Notes: a model not told the origin generated them from the sequence alone. A stretch of 64,000 nucleotides of DNA from Caproiciproducens galactitolivorans (GCF_026672255.1 NZ_JAPOHA010000009.1:62001-126000), one strand, 5' to 3'. Shown: positions 26,392 through 35,483, numbered from the stretch's first letter. Made by a program: numbers and translations.

Positions 26392-27447
26392 TTAATCACC
26401 CCTTTCTTTGTAGTTATAAATGATGAGAAGTTTTACGATCTCATCAGGAGGTAATTTGTATCTGATCCCCTCTATGATTGTGATAATATCGGTCAGTTCG
26501 GCCTGCATTAGAAAAATATAAGACATTAATACAACCGAAGGATGCGTGGAATACCGCATGTCATGGCGGCTGATGCTATATTTTGCAAAATTTGGTATTT
26601 CATCCACATAAGAATGCTTGATTTTTAAATAGTGTTTCCCAACTAACGTTTTTTCCATGATTTCCGTTATTTCTTCAGCGCTGTTCGCGGCCATCATATC
26701 GGAAAAAAGCTTTTTCTCAACATGACCGAAAGGCAGGAGGGAACTGCGGATAAAATCCGGGCTTGCGTTATAGGATACCTTCAGCCGGACAATACGGGCG
26801 TAATTGGTCAAATCAATATAGGTGGTAAAGATTTCGCGAAGCTGTTTTGCTGTTTCAAAACGAGTATGCTTTTTAATAACATCGAACACATCGTTGTACA
26901 GATACGTGTACAGTGCGTTTTCAATCCCGGTGTAATTCAGCGGGATACCGGCAACAGGCCGGAATCCTTCCAGAATCTTCCGGTAAGGGGTTTTGTTCAA
27001 AGCCTTTAGCAGATCGTCGAAATTTTCGATTTGATTCAGCGCGGCAAGATTCAGCTGCGTATGCCTTGTAATATACATCGGCAGGGTAAAATCCCCCGGG
27101 GTTTCGGTATGCAGAGTAAGAAGACTGTGCAGAATCTGTTCAATTTCACTGCGCTTAATCAGATATCGTGCAAAATGTTCACCCACGGTAATTTCATACC
27201 GGCAGAGCGAAGCGTAATCTTCAAAAAGCTTTTGCTTTAGCTTCGCTTCCAATTGTCCGCGGTGGACACTGTTTTCGTCGATACCGACGAGCGCCTTTTT
27301 ATAAACGGTTCTTGTTTTTAAATAAGCGGCAACCTCGCTCACATTGCGGCAGGCCAACAGGTCTTTGTAATTTTCCATCGTCAGGCGTCTGCCGTACATT
27401 GCGCGTGCTTTCGCCAAAATGACGTTGGAAGAGAGGTTGGAAATCAT
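26392..27447 (-). CDS. atpC: V/A-type ATPase subunit C (rotor-ring adaptor)
   Basis: A 351-residue all-helical subunit of the C/AC39 family that caps the K ring and links it to the D-F stalk. Family features are the N-terminal NVILAKARAMYGRRL, the ENALYTYLYNDVF block near residue 180 and the closing LLIIYNYKERG. I prefer the ATG at 27447, 8 bases after GGGAG; a GTG at 27456 would overlap the previous gene. It begins one base after that gene's stop. Confidence 0.93.
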   Translation of the reverse strand: MISNLSSNVILAKARAMYGRRLTMENYKDLLACRNVSEVAAYLKTRTVYKKALVGIDENSVHRGQLEAKLKQKLFEDYASLCRYEITVGEHFARYLIKRSEIEQILHSLLTLHTETPGDFTLPMYITRHTQLNLAALNQIENFDDLLKALNKTPYRKILEGFRPVAGIPLNYTGIENALYTYLYNDVFDVIKKHTRFETAKQLREIFTTYIDLTNYARIVRLKVSYNASPDFIRSSLLPFGHVEKKLFSDMMAANSAEEITEIMEKTLVGKHYLKIKHSYVDEIPNFAKYSISRHDMRYSTHPSVVLMSYIFLMQAELTDIITIIEGIRYKLPPDEIVKLLIIYNYKERGD

Positions 27448-27448
27448 T

Positions 27449-27763
27449 TCAATCACTCCCTAAAACGCGTTCTACAATTTCCCTGACCCATTTATCGCCA
27501 TTTTCGGCATAAAGTTTATCAAGTTTTTCAAAAAGTACTTTGTTCTTCTTTTCCTTCTCTTTCCATTCTTCCTCGGCAACCGCGCGTTCCTTGGGTTCGT
27601 TTAAGGCAATCCGTCTTCTTGCCCTTTCAAGATAATCATTTCGGATCTGTTCCCTTCTAGCGGCAACTTCTTTTTCGGAGTTGACTTTTTCCATCTGTGC
27701 AGCATCGGTAATTTCTCTGGCTTTACGATCCATGTCGACAATTTGCTTTATTAAATCCTCCAC
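27449..27763 (-). CDS. V/A-type ATPase subunit G/H (peripheral stalk helix)
   Basis: A 104-residue, almost entirely charged helical protein (Glu, Lys, Arg, Ala heptads), first gene of the operon. Together with subunit E it forms the right-handed coiled-coil stator stalk. Start GTG, 7 bases after AAGGAGGTG. Sequence conservation is low, so the call rests on size, composition and position. A strong promoter lies 74-102 bases upstream. Confidence 0.8.
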   Translation of the reverse strand: MEDLIKQIVDMDRKAREITDAAQMEKVNSEKEVAARREQIRNDYLERARRRIALNEPKERAVAEEEWKEKEKKNKVLFEKLDKLYAENGDKWVREIVERVLGSD

Positions 27764-27815
27764 TTAACCGCACCTCCTTGATAAATTAAACAATTTATTT
27801 ACTAAATTTTGTTAA

Positions 27816-27877
27816 TTATCGATCAAGCGATAATCTATTATAGCTCCTTTTATTGGCGTTTACAATATGTAATTGTA
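27816..27877. other. Two inverted repeats at the ATPase operon promoter
   Basis: TTATCG/CGATAA (27816-27821 and 27828-27833) lies at the expected transcript start, and TACAAT/ATTGTA (27861-27866 and 27872-27877) overlaps the -35. Either could be an operator; no regulator is assigned. Confidence 0.4.
27837..27865 (-). promoter_or_regulatory. Sigma-A promoter of the V/A-ATPase operon
   Basis: On the minus strand TTGTAA (27860-27865), a 17-base spacer and a perfect TATAAT (27837-27842). Confidence 0.75.
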
Positions 27878-27959
27878 CGCAATCCACGAAATCGTTTTTT
27901 TCATATATTAGTTATTATGTTAGAATTGTGACCGGTTTATGAATAAAAGTCATTTTCTT

Positions 27960-28010
27960 TTTTTGAAAATAACGCGCCCGGGAAATTATAAAACATAAGT
28001 CCTGGGCGCG
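27960..28010 (-). terminator. Terminator after the UPF0210 gene
   Basis: CGCGCCCGGG (27973-27982) and CCTGGGCGCG (28001-28010) form a 10-bp stem with one wobble and an 18-base AT-rich loop. On the minus strand TTATTTTC follows. It separates the UPF0210 gene from the ATPase operon. Confidence 0.7.
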
Positions 28011-28017
28011 ATACTTT

Positions 28018-29376
28018 TTAGTTTTTAAGACTTTGCATCGGTGCAGGAATACGTCCGCCGCGCTGAATGAATTTGAGCGGGGAATAACGGTTGACTTCCA
28101 TAACGGGCCCGCCGCCTAAAAGTCCGCCGAAGTTCAGCTCGTCGCCGGCCTTTTTGCCGATCGCCGGAATCAGGCGAACAGCGGTTGTCTTTGAATTCAC
28201 CATACCGATGGCGGCTTCGTCCGCGATAATGGCGGAAATGATTTCCGCCGGCGTATCGCCCGGAACCGCAATCATGTCGAGCCCGACGGAACATACGGCG
28301 GTCATTGCTTCGAGCTTTGTAATACTCAGGGCGCCGCATCTTGCGGCATCGATCATGCCCGCGTCCTCCGTTACCGGGATGAACGCGCCGGAAAGCCCGC
28401 CAACGTGGGAAGAAGCCATAATACCGCCCTTTTTCACGGCGTCGTTCAGAAGGGCAAGGGCTGCCGTTGTTCCGTGCGCGCCGCAGCTTTCAAGGCCCAT
28501 TTCCTCCAGGATATGCGCAACCGAGTCGCCCACGGCCGGGGTTGGCGCAAGGGACAGATCAACAATGCCGAACGGAACAAAGAGCCTGCGCGAAGCCTCA
28601 CGGGCGACAAGCTGCCCCATACGCGTAATTTTAAACGCGGTTTTCTTTACAATATCCGCAACTCCCGTAATATCGCAGTCGCCCGCTTTCGCAAGGGCGG
28701 CGCGCACAACGCCCGGGCCGGAAACACCCACGTTAATCACGCAGTCCGGTTCGCCTGCCCCGTGGAACGCGCCGGCCATAAACGGGTTGTCTTCCGGTGC
28801 ATTGCAGAATACGACTAATTTCGCGGGACCGATGCAGTCGCGGTCGGCGGTCGCTTCCGCAAGCTTTCGCACAATAACGCCCATTTTGGCGACGGCATCC
28901 ATGTTGATGCCCGCCTTGGTGGTTCCGATATTCACGGAGGAGCAGACCAGATCCGTTTCGCTCAATGCTTCCGGAATGCTTTCGATCAGGGCGTAATCGC
29001 CGGGGCCGAATCCTTTATGAACCAGCGCCGAGTATCCGCCGATAAAATTGACGCCGGTGGCTTTTGCGGCGCGGTCGAGCGTTTTTGCAAAATGTACGGG
29101 ACTTTTTGTAGGACAGGACGCGGCGACCATCGCGATAGGGGTTACGGCAATTCGTTTGTGAATAATCGGAATGCCGTATTCCTTGCTGATGTCTTCCCCG
29201 GTCTTTACCAGATTTCCTGCGTAGCGGCATATTTTATCATAAATCTTGTCACAGGACTTTCCAACATCGGAGTCGATACAGTCGAGAAGGGAGATCCCCA
29301 TCGTAATGGTGCGGACATCCAGGTTTTCGTTGGCGATCATATTAATTGTTTCGAGTATGTCATGAGAATTTACCAT
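28018..29376 (-). CDS. PFL/UPF0210 family protein (DUF711)
   Basis: A 452-residue cytoplasmic protein of the UPF0210 (DUF711) family, a distant structural relative of glycyl-radical enzymes by some annotations; the function is unknown. Recognisable blocks are [14 protein letters not shown] at the start, [13 protein letters not shown] near residue 110, [17 protein letters not shown] near 147 and [13 protein letters not shown] near 420. It is Gly- and Ala-rich and of normal length. The gene is 28 bases downstream of a small ACT-domain gene, a pairing conserved across Firmicutes, and ends at a strong hairpin. Confidence 0.88.
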   Translation of the reverse strand: MVNSHDILETINMIANENLDVRTITMGISLLDCIDSDVGKSCDKIYDKICRYAGNLVKTGEDISKEYGIPIIHKRIAVTPIAMVAASCPTKSPVHFAKTLDRAAKATGVNFIGGYSALVHKGFGPGDYALIESIPEALSETDLVCSSVNIGTTKAGINMDAVAKMGVIVRKLAEATADRDCIGPAKLVVFCNAPEDNPFMAGAFHGAGEPDCVINVGVSGPGVVRAALAKAGDCDITGVADIVKKTAFKITRMGQLVAREASRRLFVPFGIVDLSLAPTPAVGDSVAHILEEMGLESCGAHGTTAALALLNDAVKKGGIMASSHVGGLSGAFIPVTEDAGMIDAARCGALSITKLEAMTAVCSVGLDMIAVPGDTPAEIISAIIADEAAIGMVNSKTTAVRLIPAIGKKAGDELNFGGLLGGGPVMEVNRYSPLKFIQRGGRIPAPMQSLKN

Positions 29377-29404
29377 TTGCTCCGACCTTTCCGTAAATGT
29401 TACA

Positions 29405-29674
29405 TTATATCCTGTGCATGGAATTGAAAATATCCTCGTGCATCACATGGACCGTAAGGTTCATGTCGTCTCCGATGGCGGTCAGTTTGTCCGAAAGCTC
29501 GTTGAACGGGACAGTGGACTTTGAAATGTCAACCATCATGATCATGGCGAATAAATCCTGAAGAATGGACTGTGTTACTTCAACAACGTTCACTCCGTTA
29601 TCCGCGCAGATCGCCGAAACACGGGCGAGAATACCCACCATATCTTTGCCGATTACCGTGATTACAGCGCGCAT
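29405..29674 (-). CDS. ACT domain protein (UPF0237)
   Basis: An 89-residue single ACT domain, the small-molecule-binding fold that often senses amino acids. [22 protein letters not shown] at the N-terminus is the diagnostic stretch; the rest forms the beta-alpha-beta repeat. It is preceded by GGAGGTAATGAT and a promoter. The constant pairing with the UPF0210 gene suggests it is its regulatory subunit; the ligand is unknown. Confidence 0.9.
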   Translation of the reverse strand: MRAVITVIGKDMVGILARVSAICADNGVNVVEVTQSILQDLFAMIMMVDISKSTVPFNELSDKLTAIGDDMNLTVHVMHEDIFNSMHRI

Positions 29675-29719
29675 ATCATTACCTCCGTATGAATATGGAT
29701 TGTATAAACTTATTTTGTA

Positions 29720-29748
29720 ATTATGAGCGAAAATGCCTGCATTGTCAA
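29720..29748 (-). promoter_or_regulatory. Sigma-A promoter of the ACT/UPF0210 pair
   Basis: On the minus strand a perfect TTGACA (29743-29748), 17-base spacer and CATAAT (29720-29725). Confidence 0.7.
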
Positions 29749-29856
29749 TAGCTGAGCCGGTGCGTCCGCCGGACAGAATGGTAAAACTGTTTAAAAATGT
29801 TTTTGAAACGCCTTTCGAAATAATTTAGGATACATCTGTAACTATGCAGGATTTTA

Positions 29857-29865
29857 TGCTATTAT
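29857..29865 (+). promoter_or_regulatory. Possible extended -10 promoter of the PHP gene
   Basis: TGCTATTAT, overlapping a following TATAAT (29865-29870), lies about 60 bases ahead of the PHP start. No good -35 is seen. Confidence 0.45.
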
Positions 29866-29927
29866 ATAATATTATAAAAAGGCAGGCCGGGAGAAAAACT
29901 TTTACCGGTTATGCCGGGAGGTATTCT

Positions 29928-30734
29928 ATGAAATATCCTTTAATATCCGACAGCCATGTTCACTCGGATTCTTCACGCGACGCAAACGACCCGGTCATGA
30001 TGATGTGCGAAAGCGCAGCAAGGCTCGGCTTTTACTCGCTTACCATAACCGATCACTGTGAGTGCAATGTTTACCGTTCGGAATCCTACGACCGAAGCGT
30101 CCGCCAGTCCTATTTTGAAACACGGAAGGCTTCCGCGGTTTTCAACAGCCGCCTGCATGTTTACGCAGGCGTTGAACTGGGACAGGCCATGCAGGATCAG
30201 GAAGCCGCAGAGGATGTTCTGAACGCGTGCGATTTTGATTTTACTTTGGCTTCCGTGCATAATGTAAAAAATCTTCCGGATTTTTTTGATGTCGATTACA
30301 GTAAGGTGGACATGGATGACATCCTCAGCCGTTATTTCGATGAACTGCTCGAAACAATCGAATGGGGAAAATTTGATTCGCTTGCTCATCTTACATATCC
30401 CTGGCGTTATATGAATGAAAAGAGGAAAGCTCCCGTCCATACGTACAGCGACAGAATCGATATGGTTTTAAAAGCCCTGATTGCAAAGCATAAGGCGCTG
30501 GAGGTCAATACTTCCGGCCTTCGCCAGAAAATCGGAAAAACCCTGCCGGATCTTCCGATCCTTGCCCGTTACCGCGAATTAGGCGGAAAACTCATTACCA
30601 TTGGTTCCGACGCGCACCGCTGGGCGGATGTGGGCGGAGGAATTGAACAGGGGCTCAGTCTTTTGTGCAGCGCCGGTTTCCACCATTTTACCATTTATCA
30701 GCACCATGAACCGAAAATGCTGCCGATCGAATAA
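29928..30734 (+). CDS. PHP-domain phosphatase, histidinol-phosphatase-like
   Basis: A 268-residue PHP-fold metal-dependent phosphoesterase resembling HisJ/HisK histidinol-phosphatase. Metal ligands are visible in DSHVHSDSSRD near residue 6, TITDHCE near 38, GVELG near 84, SVHN near 113 and GSDAHRWADVG near 227. The ATG at 29928 follows GGGAGG by 5-6 bases. No histidine pathway gene is adjacent. It precedes an Lrp regulator and an aminotransferase, so another phosphorylated amino-acid-like substrate is possible. Confidence 0.82.
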   Translation: MKYPLISDSHVHSDSSRDANDPVMMMCESAARLGFYSLTITDHCECNVYRSESYDRSVRQSYFETRKASAVFNSRLHVYAGVELGQAMQDQEAAEDVLNACDFDFTLASVHNVKNLPDFFDVDYSKVDMDDILSRYFDELLETIEWGKFDSLAHLTYPWRYMNEKRKAPVHTYSDRIDMVLKALIAKHKALEVNTSGLRQKIGKTLPDLPILARYRELGGKLITIGSDAHRWADVGGGIEQGLSLLCSAGFHHFTIYQHHEPKMLPIE

Positions 30735-30766
30735 AATAATCGTTATCTATTGAGAGGAGTTCTATT

Positions 30767-31252
30767 ATGGATCGTTTATTAAATCTTTTGGATGAAAATG
30801 CCCGTCTTTCCACCGAACAGCTTGCCGTGATGCTTGGCAAGACACCGGATGAGGTTGAGAACGCCATTGCGGAATATGAGAAACAGGGAGTGATCCGAGG
30901 CTACAAGGCACTGATCAACTGGGAAAAGGTCGACCAAAATAAAGCCAGCGCGCTGATTGAGCTGCGGGTATCCCCGAAGCGCGACCGCGGGTTTGATGAA
31001 ATCGCGGGGCGCATTATGCAGTTTGAAGAAGTGGAAAGCGTATACCTGATGTCCGGCGGCTACGATCTGGCGGTAAAGGTGCATGGGAAAAGCATGCAGG
31101 AAATCGCGATGTTCGTTATGCGCCGCCTTTCCACGCTTGACTCCGTCCTTTCAACAGCAACCCATTTTATTCTCACCCGTTACAAAGACGGCGGCATCAT
31201 CCTGAGTTCCGAGGATGAAAAGGACGAGAGAAGGAGTGTTCTCTGTGATTGA
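30767..31252 (+). CDS. Lrp/AsnC family transcriptional regulator
   Basis: A 161-residue regulator with an N-terminal winged helix-turn-helix (residues ~1-50, LLDENARLSTEQLAVMLG) and a C-terminal RAM ligand-binding domain (~65-145, VYLMSGGYDLAVKV). Such proteins form octamers and sense amino acids. It lies between the PHP phosphatase (32-base gap) and an aminotransferase, which it overlaps by 8 bases, so it likely controls its own operon. A short charged tail follows the RAM domain. Confidence 0.9.
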   Translation: MDRLLNLLDENARLSTEQLAVMLGKTPDEVENAIAEYEKQGVIRGYKALINWEKVDQNKASALIELRVSPKRDRGFDEIAGRIMQFEEVESVYLMSGGYDLAVKVHGKSMQEIAMFVMRRLSTLDSVLSTATHFILTRYKDGGIILSSEDEKDERRSVLCD

Positions 31253-32417
31253 TTACCAGTCCATGCTCAACGACGAGGTAAAGCAATTAAAACCGTCCGG
31301 TATCCGACGTTTTTTTGATATTGCAAATGAAATGGATAATGTGATTTCCCTATCCATCGGCGAACCCGATTTTTCCACCCCGTGGCATGTTCGCCAGGAA
31401 GGAATTAAGTCGCTGGAAGACGGGAAGACATGGTATTCCCCGAACCGCGGCTTTATGGAGCTGCGGGAGGAAATCTGCCGCTGGCTGAAACGCCATTACC
31501 GGGTCGAATATGAGCCGAAAACCGACGTGGTGGTTACGGTGGGGGGCAGCGAGGCGATTGATCTGTGCATTCGCTGTCTGGTAAGTCCGGGCGAAGAAGT
31601 GCTGATTCCGGAACCGAGTTTTGTCTGCTACCGGCCGCTTGCCGAAATGGCGGAAGGCGTTCCCGTAACGATACAGACCCGGCAGGAGGACAAATTTCGT
31701 TTAACTGCGAAGGCACTGCGGGAAAAGATTACGCCGAAATCAAAGCTTTTGATTCTCCCGTATCCGAACAACCCGACCGGTGCGGTTATGCGCCGGGCGG
31801 ACTTGGAGGAAATCGCCGAAGTCGTGAAAGAGCATAACCTGATGGTCCTTTCCGATGAAATTTACAGCGAGCTTACGTACGGCGAAACCCGCCACGTCTC
31901 CTTTGCTTCCATCGACGGCATGAAGGAACGTACGATTGTCGTCAACGGCTTCTCCAAAGCTTTTGCCATGACCGGCTGGCGGCTTGGCTACGCGGTCGGC
32001 CCCAAGGAAATTATCGGGCAGATGACGAAGCTGCATCAGTACGGCATCATGAGCGCTCCGACCATGGCGCAGTACGCGGCGATTGAAGCGATGAAAAACG
32101 GGGACGGCGACATCGATTATATGCGCGAGCAGTACGATATGCGCCGCCGCCTGATTGTTGACGGGCTGAATGCCATGGGGCTGACCTGTTTTGAACCGGA
32201 AGGGGCGTTTTACGTGTTCCCCTGCATCAAGAGCACGGGTTTGACCTCCCAGGAATTTTGTGAGAAGCTGATTTACGCGGAGCGTGTCGCGGTTGTTCCC
32301 GGCGACGCGTTCGGGGAATGCGGGGAAGGGTACCTGCGTGTATCGTATTCCTATTCTATTAAACATATTACGGAAGCTTTGTCGCGTATCCGGCATTTTT
32401 TGAAAACGTTAAATTAA
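31245..32417 (+). CDS. Class I/II PLP-dependent aminotransferase
   Basis: A 390-residue fold-type I aminotransferase. The PLP lysine lies in NGFSKAFAMTGWRLGYAVG near residue 235, and LPYPNNPTGAV near 170 and LSDEIYSELTYG near 205 are the usual cofactor contacts. The exact substrate cannot be read; it resembles the PatA/AspC group. The start is GTG at 31245, 8 bases after AAGGAG. It overlaps the Lrp gene and precedes ispE by 23 bases. Confidence 0.9.
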   Translation: MIDYQSMLNDEVKQLKPSGIRRFFDIANEMDNVISLSIGEPDFSTPWHVRQEGIKSLEDGKTWYSPNRGFMELREEICRWLKRHYRVEYEPKTDVVVTVGGSEAIDLCIRCLVSPGEEVLIPEPSFVCYRPLAEMAEGVPVTIQTRQEDKFRLTAKALREKITPKSKLLILPYPNNPTGAVMRRADLEEIAEVVKEHNLMVLSDEIYSELTYGETRHVSFASIDGMKERTIVVNGFSKAFAMTGWRLGYAVGPKEIIGQMTKLHQYGIMSAPTMAQYAAIEAMKNGDGDIDYMREQYDMRRRLIVDGLNAMGLTCFEPEGAFYVFPCIKSTGLTSQEFCEKLIYAERVAVVPGDAFGECGEGYLRVSYSYSIKHITEALSRIRHFLKTLN

Positions 32418-32440
32418 TATATATGGAAAGGAAACGCGCT

Positions 32441-33298
32441 ATGCCTGCTTCGGTAAAAGCCTTTGCGAAAATTAATTTAGCGCTTGATATCACCGGAAAA
32501 CGGGAGGACGGCTATCACCTTCTCCGCATGGTGATGCAGTCGGTCTCTTTGTATGACGAAATAAAAATTACAAACGGAGAACCGGGAATCCGCGTGGTTT
32601 GCAGCCGCAAGGATATTCCCTGCGATGAAAGCAATACGGTTTACAAAGCCGCGGCGGCTTTTTTCAAACATACCGGAATTGCGCCGGATGTGACGATTCG
32701 TATCCATAAAACAATCCCTTCCCAGGCGGGGCTGGGCGGCGGAAGCGCGGACGCGGCCGCCGTGCTTCGCACGCTGAATGCGATGAACGGGACGGCGCTT
32801 TCCCGGGAAACTCTTTGCGCTCTGGGACTTCAGGTCGGCGCCGATGTTCCGTTCTGCATCGCGGGGGGAACCGCTTTGGCCGAGGGCGTCGGGGAAAAGC
32901 TGACGGCCCTTTTGCCCCTGCCTTCCTGCCGCATTGTAATCTGCAAACCGGTGGTCAGTGTCGACACAAAAAAAGCCTACGCACTGGCGGACGCCGCCGC
33001 AAAGGCGAAAAGCGGGTACTGCGCCGCCATGCTGGACGCGGTGCGTGCTTCCGATATCCGCGCGGTTGCGGCAAGCCTTGGAAACGAGTTTGAACAAGTG
33101 ATGCATCTGGTGGAAGTAAACCATATTAAAGACGCTATGAAAGCTTCGGGTGCGCTTGGAGCCTGTATGACGGGCAGCGGTTCCGCTGTATTTGGGATTT
33201 TCACCGATTTACAGGATGCCGCGCGCTGCAAAACGAAGCTTTTGGATTATTATCAGGATGTGTTTCTTTGCGAACCAATCCGCGAAATGACTCTGTAA
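32441..33298 (+). CDS. ispE: 4-diphosphocytidyl-2-C-methyl-D-erythritol kinase
   Basis: A 285-residue GHMP kinase of the non-mevalonate (MEP) isoprenoid pathway. The ATP-binding glycine-rich block is GLGGGSADAAA near residue 95; AFAKINLALDITGKREDGYH starts the protein, and GACMTGSGSAVFG near 246 closes the active site. The ATG at 32441 follows AAAGGA by 8 bases, in preference to an ATG at 32423. It provides evidence that this organism uses the MEP pathway; other isp genes are outside the window. Confidence 0.95.
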   Translation: MPASVKAFAKINLALDITGKREDGYHLLRMVMQSVSLYDEIKITNGEPGIRVVCSRKDIPCDESNTVYKAAAAFFKHTGIAPDVTIRIHKTIPSQAGLGGGSADAAAVLRTLNAMNGTALSRETLCALGLQVGADVPFCIAGGTALAEGVGEKLTALLPLPSCRIVICKPVVSVDTKKAYALADAAAKAKSGYCAAMLDAVRASDIRAVAASLGNEFEQVMHLVEVNHIKDAMKASGALGACMTGSGSAVFGIFTDLQDAARCKTKLLDYYQDVFLCEPIREMTL

Positions 33299-33412
33299 CT
33301 GCATTGTTGTTAATCGGAATATCGTATCCTGCTTTGCTTTGCTTAAAACATCCTCTCGACTGCCTATCATTTAAAAGGTTTACAGAGTACCAATCAAATC
33401 AAAGAGGTTAAA

Positions 33413-34297
33413 ATGAAATTTGTAACTTGCTCTTATAAAGGAAAAGAACTTGCGGGTATTCTTTCGAATAACGGGAAGGATTTTTATCCGCTTTCTGCGT
33501 TCGGCTGTGCGGAAGAAAGCCTGAACGCGTTTATCCGCAGGGACGGAATGCACCGGTTTTCGGATTGGGAAGAACAGCTTGCTTCAAAAACGGCGGATGT
33601 GGTTCCGCTGAATCAAATAAAATTGTTGGCCCCGATTCCGGAGCCTGCGCAGGATATCCTTTGCCTAGGCGTGAATTTTATGGCTCATGCGGAGGAGTCG
33701 GCGCGGTTTAAAAAGGAAGCCTTTGCGAATGACCGCAAGGATACGGTCTATTTTTCGAAGCGGGTAAACCGCGCGGTTGCGGACGGTGACTCGATTGACG
33801 GACATTTTGATATAGTGGATTCATTGGACTATGAGGCGGAACTTGCCGTTATCATTGGGAAGAATGCCTTTCAAGTATCCGAAGCGGACGCTTTTTCCTA
33901 CGTTTTCGGCTATACCATTCTAAACGACGTCAGCGCCCGGAACCTGCAAACCCGGCATAAACAGTGGTATTTTGGCAAAAGCCTGGACGGATTCTGCCCC
34001 ATGGGGCCGTGGATCGTTACCGCCGACGCGTTTGAAAAGCCGCCCCGGTTGGCGATTCGTTCCCGCATCAACGGGGAACTGCGGCAGGACAGCACCACCG
34101 CGCTTTTCATTACCGGGATTGCCCGGGCAATCAGTGAACTCTCTCAGGGCATTACGCTGAAAGCCGGAACCATCCTTGCTATGGGAACCCCGGCGGGCGT
34201 CGGCATGGGTTTTACGCCGCCGAAATTCCTGAAGTCCGGCGACATTGTGGAATGCGAAATCGAAGGGATTGGAAAACTCACCAATCCCGTAAAATAA
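33413..34297 (+). CDS. Fumarylacetoacetate hydrolase family protein
   Basis: A 294-residue member of the FAH superfamily, which includes hydrolases and decarboxylases of 2-oxo and 3-oxo acids. The metal site is suggested by DYEAELAVIIG near residue 140 and the typical YTILNDVSARNLQ near 168. KSLDGFCPMGPWIVT near 188 and GTPAGVGMGF near 262 complete the fold. No pathway partners flank it, so the substrate is unknown. AGAGG precedes the ATG. A 114-base spacer without clear signals separates it from ispE. Confidence 0.88.
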   Translation: MKFVTCSYKGKELAGILSNNGKDFYPLSAFGCAEESLNAFIRRDGMHRFSDWEEQLASKTADVVPLNQIKLLAPIPEPAQDILCLGVNFMAHAEESARFKKEAFANDRKDTVYFSKRVNRAVADGDSIDGHFDIVDSLDYEAELAVIIGKNAFQVSEADAFSYVFGYTILNDVSARNLQTRHKQWYFGKSLDGFCPMGPWIVTADAFEKPPRLAIRSRINGELRQDSTTALFITGIARAISELSQGITLKAGTILAMGTPAGVGMGFTPPKFLKSGDIVECEIEGIGKLTNPVK

Positions 34298-34298
34298 A

Positions 34299-34335
34299 AA
34301 GAACCGCATACCGATCAGGGTGTGCGGTTCTTCTG
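34299..34335 (+). terminator. Intrinsic terminator after the FAH-family gene
   Basis: AAGAACCGCATACC (34299-34312) and GGTGTGCGGTTCTT (34319-34332) form a 14-bp stem with one wobble. The flanking A and T stretches are short. Confidence 0.75.
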
Positions 34336-34354
34336 TAAAACTGGAGGTTATTCA

Positions 34355-34861
34355 ATGGAGGAATACCTTTATTCCGACGATAAAAAAGAAATGTATGCTC
34401 TTTTGAAAGAGCAGTTGAAAGCATTGTTGGAAGGCGAGCGCCACGTGCTTCCCAACCTGTCCAACGCATCCGCGCTGTTAAATGGAGCGCTTCGCAGCAT
34501 TAACTGGGTCGGTTTTTACCTTCGCTATGGGGAAGAACTTCTTTTGGGCCCGTTTCAGGGAAAACCCGCATGCGTGCATATCGCATGGGGGAAGGGCGTA
34601 TGCGGTACGGCCTGTGCCCGGAACGCGACACAGCTTGTAAAGGATGTGCATCAGTTCCCGGGCCATATTGCCTGCGACTGCGCTTCCCGTTCGGAGATTG
34701 TGATTCCTCTGCGTCGGGAAGGGAAGGTAATCGGCGTACTGGATATCGACAGCCCGATTCTTAACCGCTTTGATGAAAAGGATGCTCATGAACTGGAAGA
34801 GTTTGCCCGCATTCTTGAAGAATCCTGCGATTGGGACGAATGCGTATTGCCTGACCGTTAA
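34355..34861 (+). CDS. msrC: Free methionine-(R)-sulfoxide reductase (GAF type)
   Basis: A 168-residue single GAF domain of the fRMsr/YebR family, which reduces free methionine-R-sulfoxide. The three conserved cysteines are present in GKGVCGTACARNATQ and HIACDCASRSE around residues 80-115, so the enzyme should be active. TGGAGG lies 7 bases before the ATG. The last four bases overlap the end of the convergent vanZ-like gene. A role in oxidative stress defence is inferred from the family. Confidence 0.9.
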   Translation: MEEYLYSDDKKEMYALLKEQLKALLEGERHVLPNLSNASALLNGALRSINWVGFYLRYGEELLLGPFQGKPACVHIAWGKGVCGTACARNATQLVKDVHQFPGHIACDCASRSEIVIPLRREGKVIGVLDIDSPILNRFDEKDAHELEEFARILEESCDWDECVLPDR

Positions 34862-35454
34862 GCACGGTGCTTTGCGGTTCGTCCGGGATGTAACAGTTTA
34901 CGCAGTCCCGCAAAAATCAAATAAGCGATTAGGCATCCTGCTGCATTTAATACCACGTCCTCCATCTCCACACTTCTGGTAACCGAGCCTGTAAGAATAT
35001 TATGCAGCAGCTGCAATCCCTCGATTCCGATGGGAACAAGCAGCGATACCGCAATCATCCGGCCCAGCCGAAAGCGGGGGTTGATTAACGGTACAAGAAC
35101 GCCGAGCGGCATCAGTAAAACAAAATTTCCGCCGATCACGCGGAAGAACTCTTTAAAGTTGCCGATACGGATGGAATTTTTAAGGATATTTCCCGCCGAC
35201 TGAAACGGTATCCAGTTGATCTGGCTGACGGCCCATGCAGTACTTTTTGCGTTCATATGGAGTTGGGGCAGAGTGATGGGAATTGTCAGATCGATTACCA
35301 CGGCAAGGTATAGAAACAGAATTGCAAGCCAAAAGTTTTGAAACGGTTTTTTATGCCGGAAGAACAGGATGAAGCAAAGAATATAGACGATCAGTCCTGC
35401 CAGAAGCGGAAAACCAAAGCGGGAAAGGAAAGAAAAGAATACTGTTTTAGACAT
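34858..35454 (-). CDS. VanZ-like family membrane protein
   Basis: A 198-residue protein with about four to five membrane helices. The family signature includes NWIPF near residue 80, NFVLLMPLGVLVP near 108 and IEGLQLLH followed by EMEDVVLNAAG near 165. VanZ-like proteins are associated with low-level teicoplanin resistance, but most chromosomal members are uncharacterised. A strong promoter lies just upstream, divergent from spoIIR. Its C-terminal codons overlap msrC by 4 bases. Confidence 0.88.
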   Translation of the reverse strand: MSKTVFFSFLSRFGFPLLAGLIVYILCFILFFRHKKPFQNFWLAILFLYLAVVIDLTIPITLPQLHMNAKSTAWAVSQINWIPFQSAGNILKNSIRIGNFKEFFRVIGGNFVLLMPLGVLVPLINPRFRLGRMIAVSLLVPIGIEGLQLLHNILTGSVTRSVEMEDVVLNAAGCLIAYLIFAGLRKLLHPGRTAKHRA

Positions 35455-35483
35455 ATTGACCCCTCTTTATGTAAATTATCATG

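Noticed and set aside
19004-27763. F-type ATP synthase
   Set aside because: The catalytic subunit has the A-specific insertion and the operon encodes C, D, E, F, G/H, I and K subunits in place of delta, epsilon, gamma, a, b and c.
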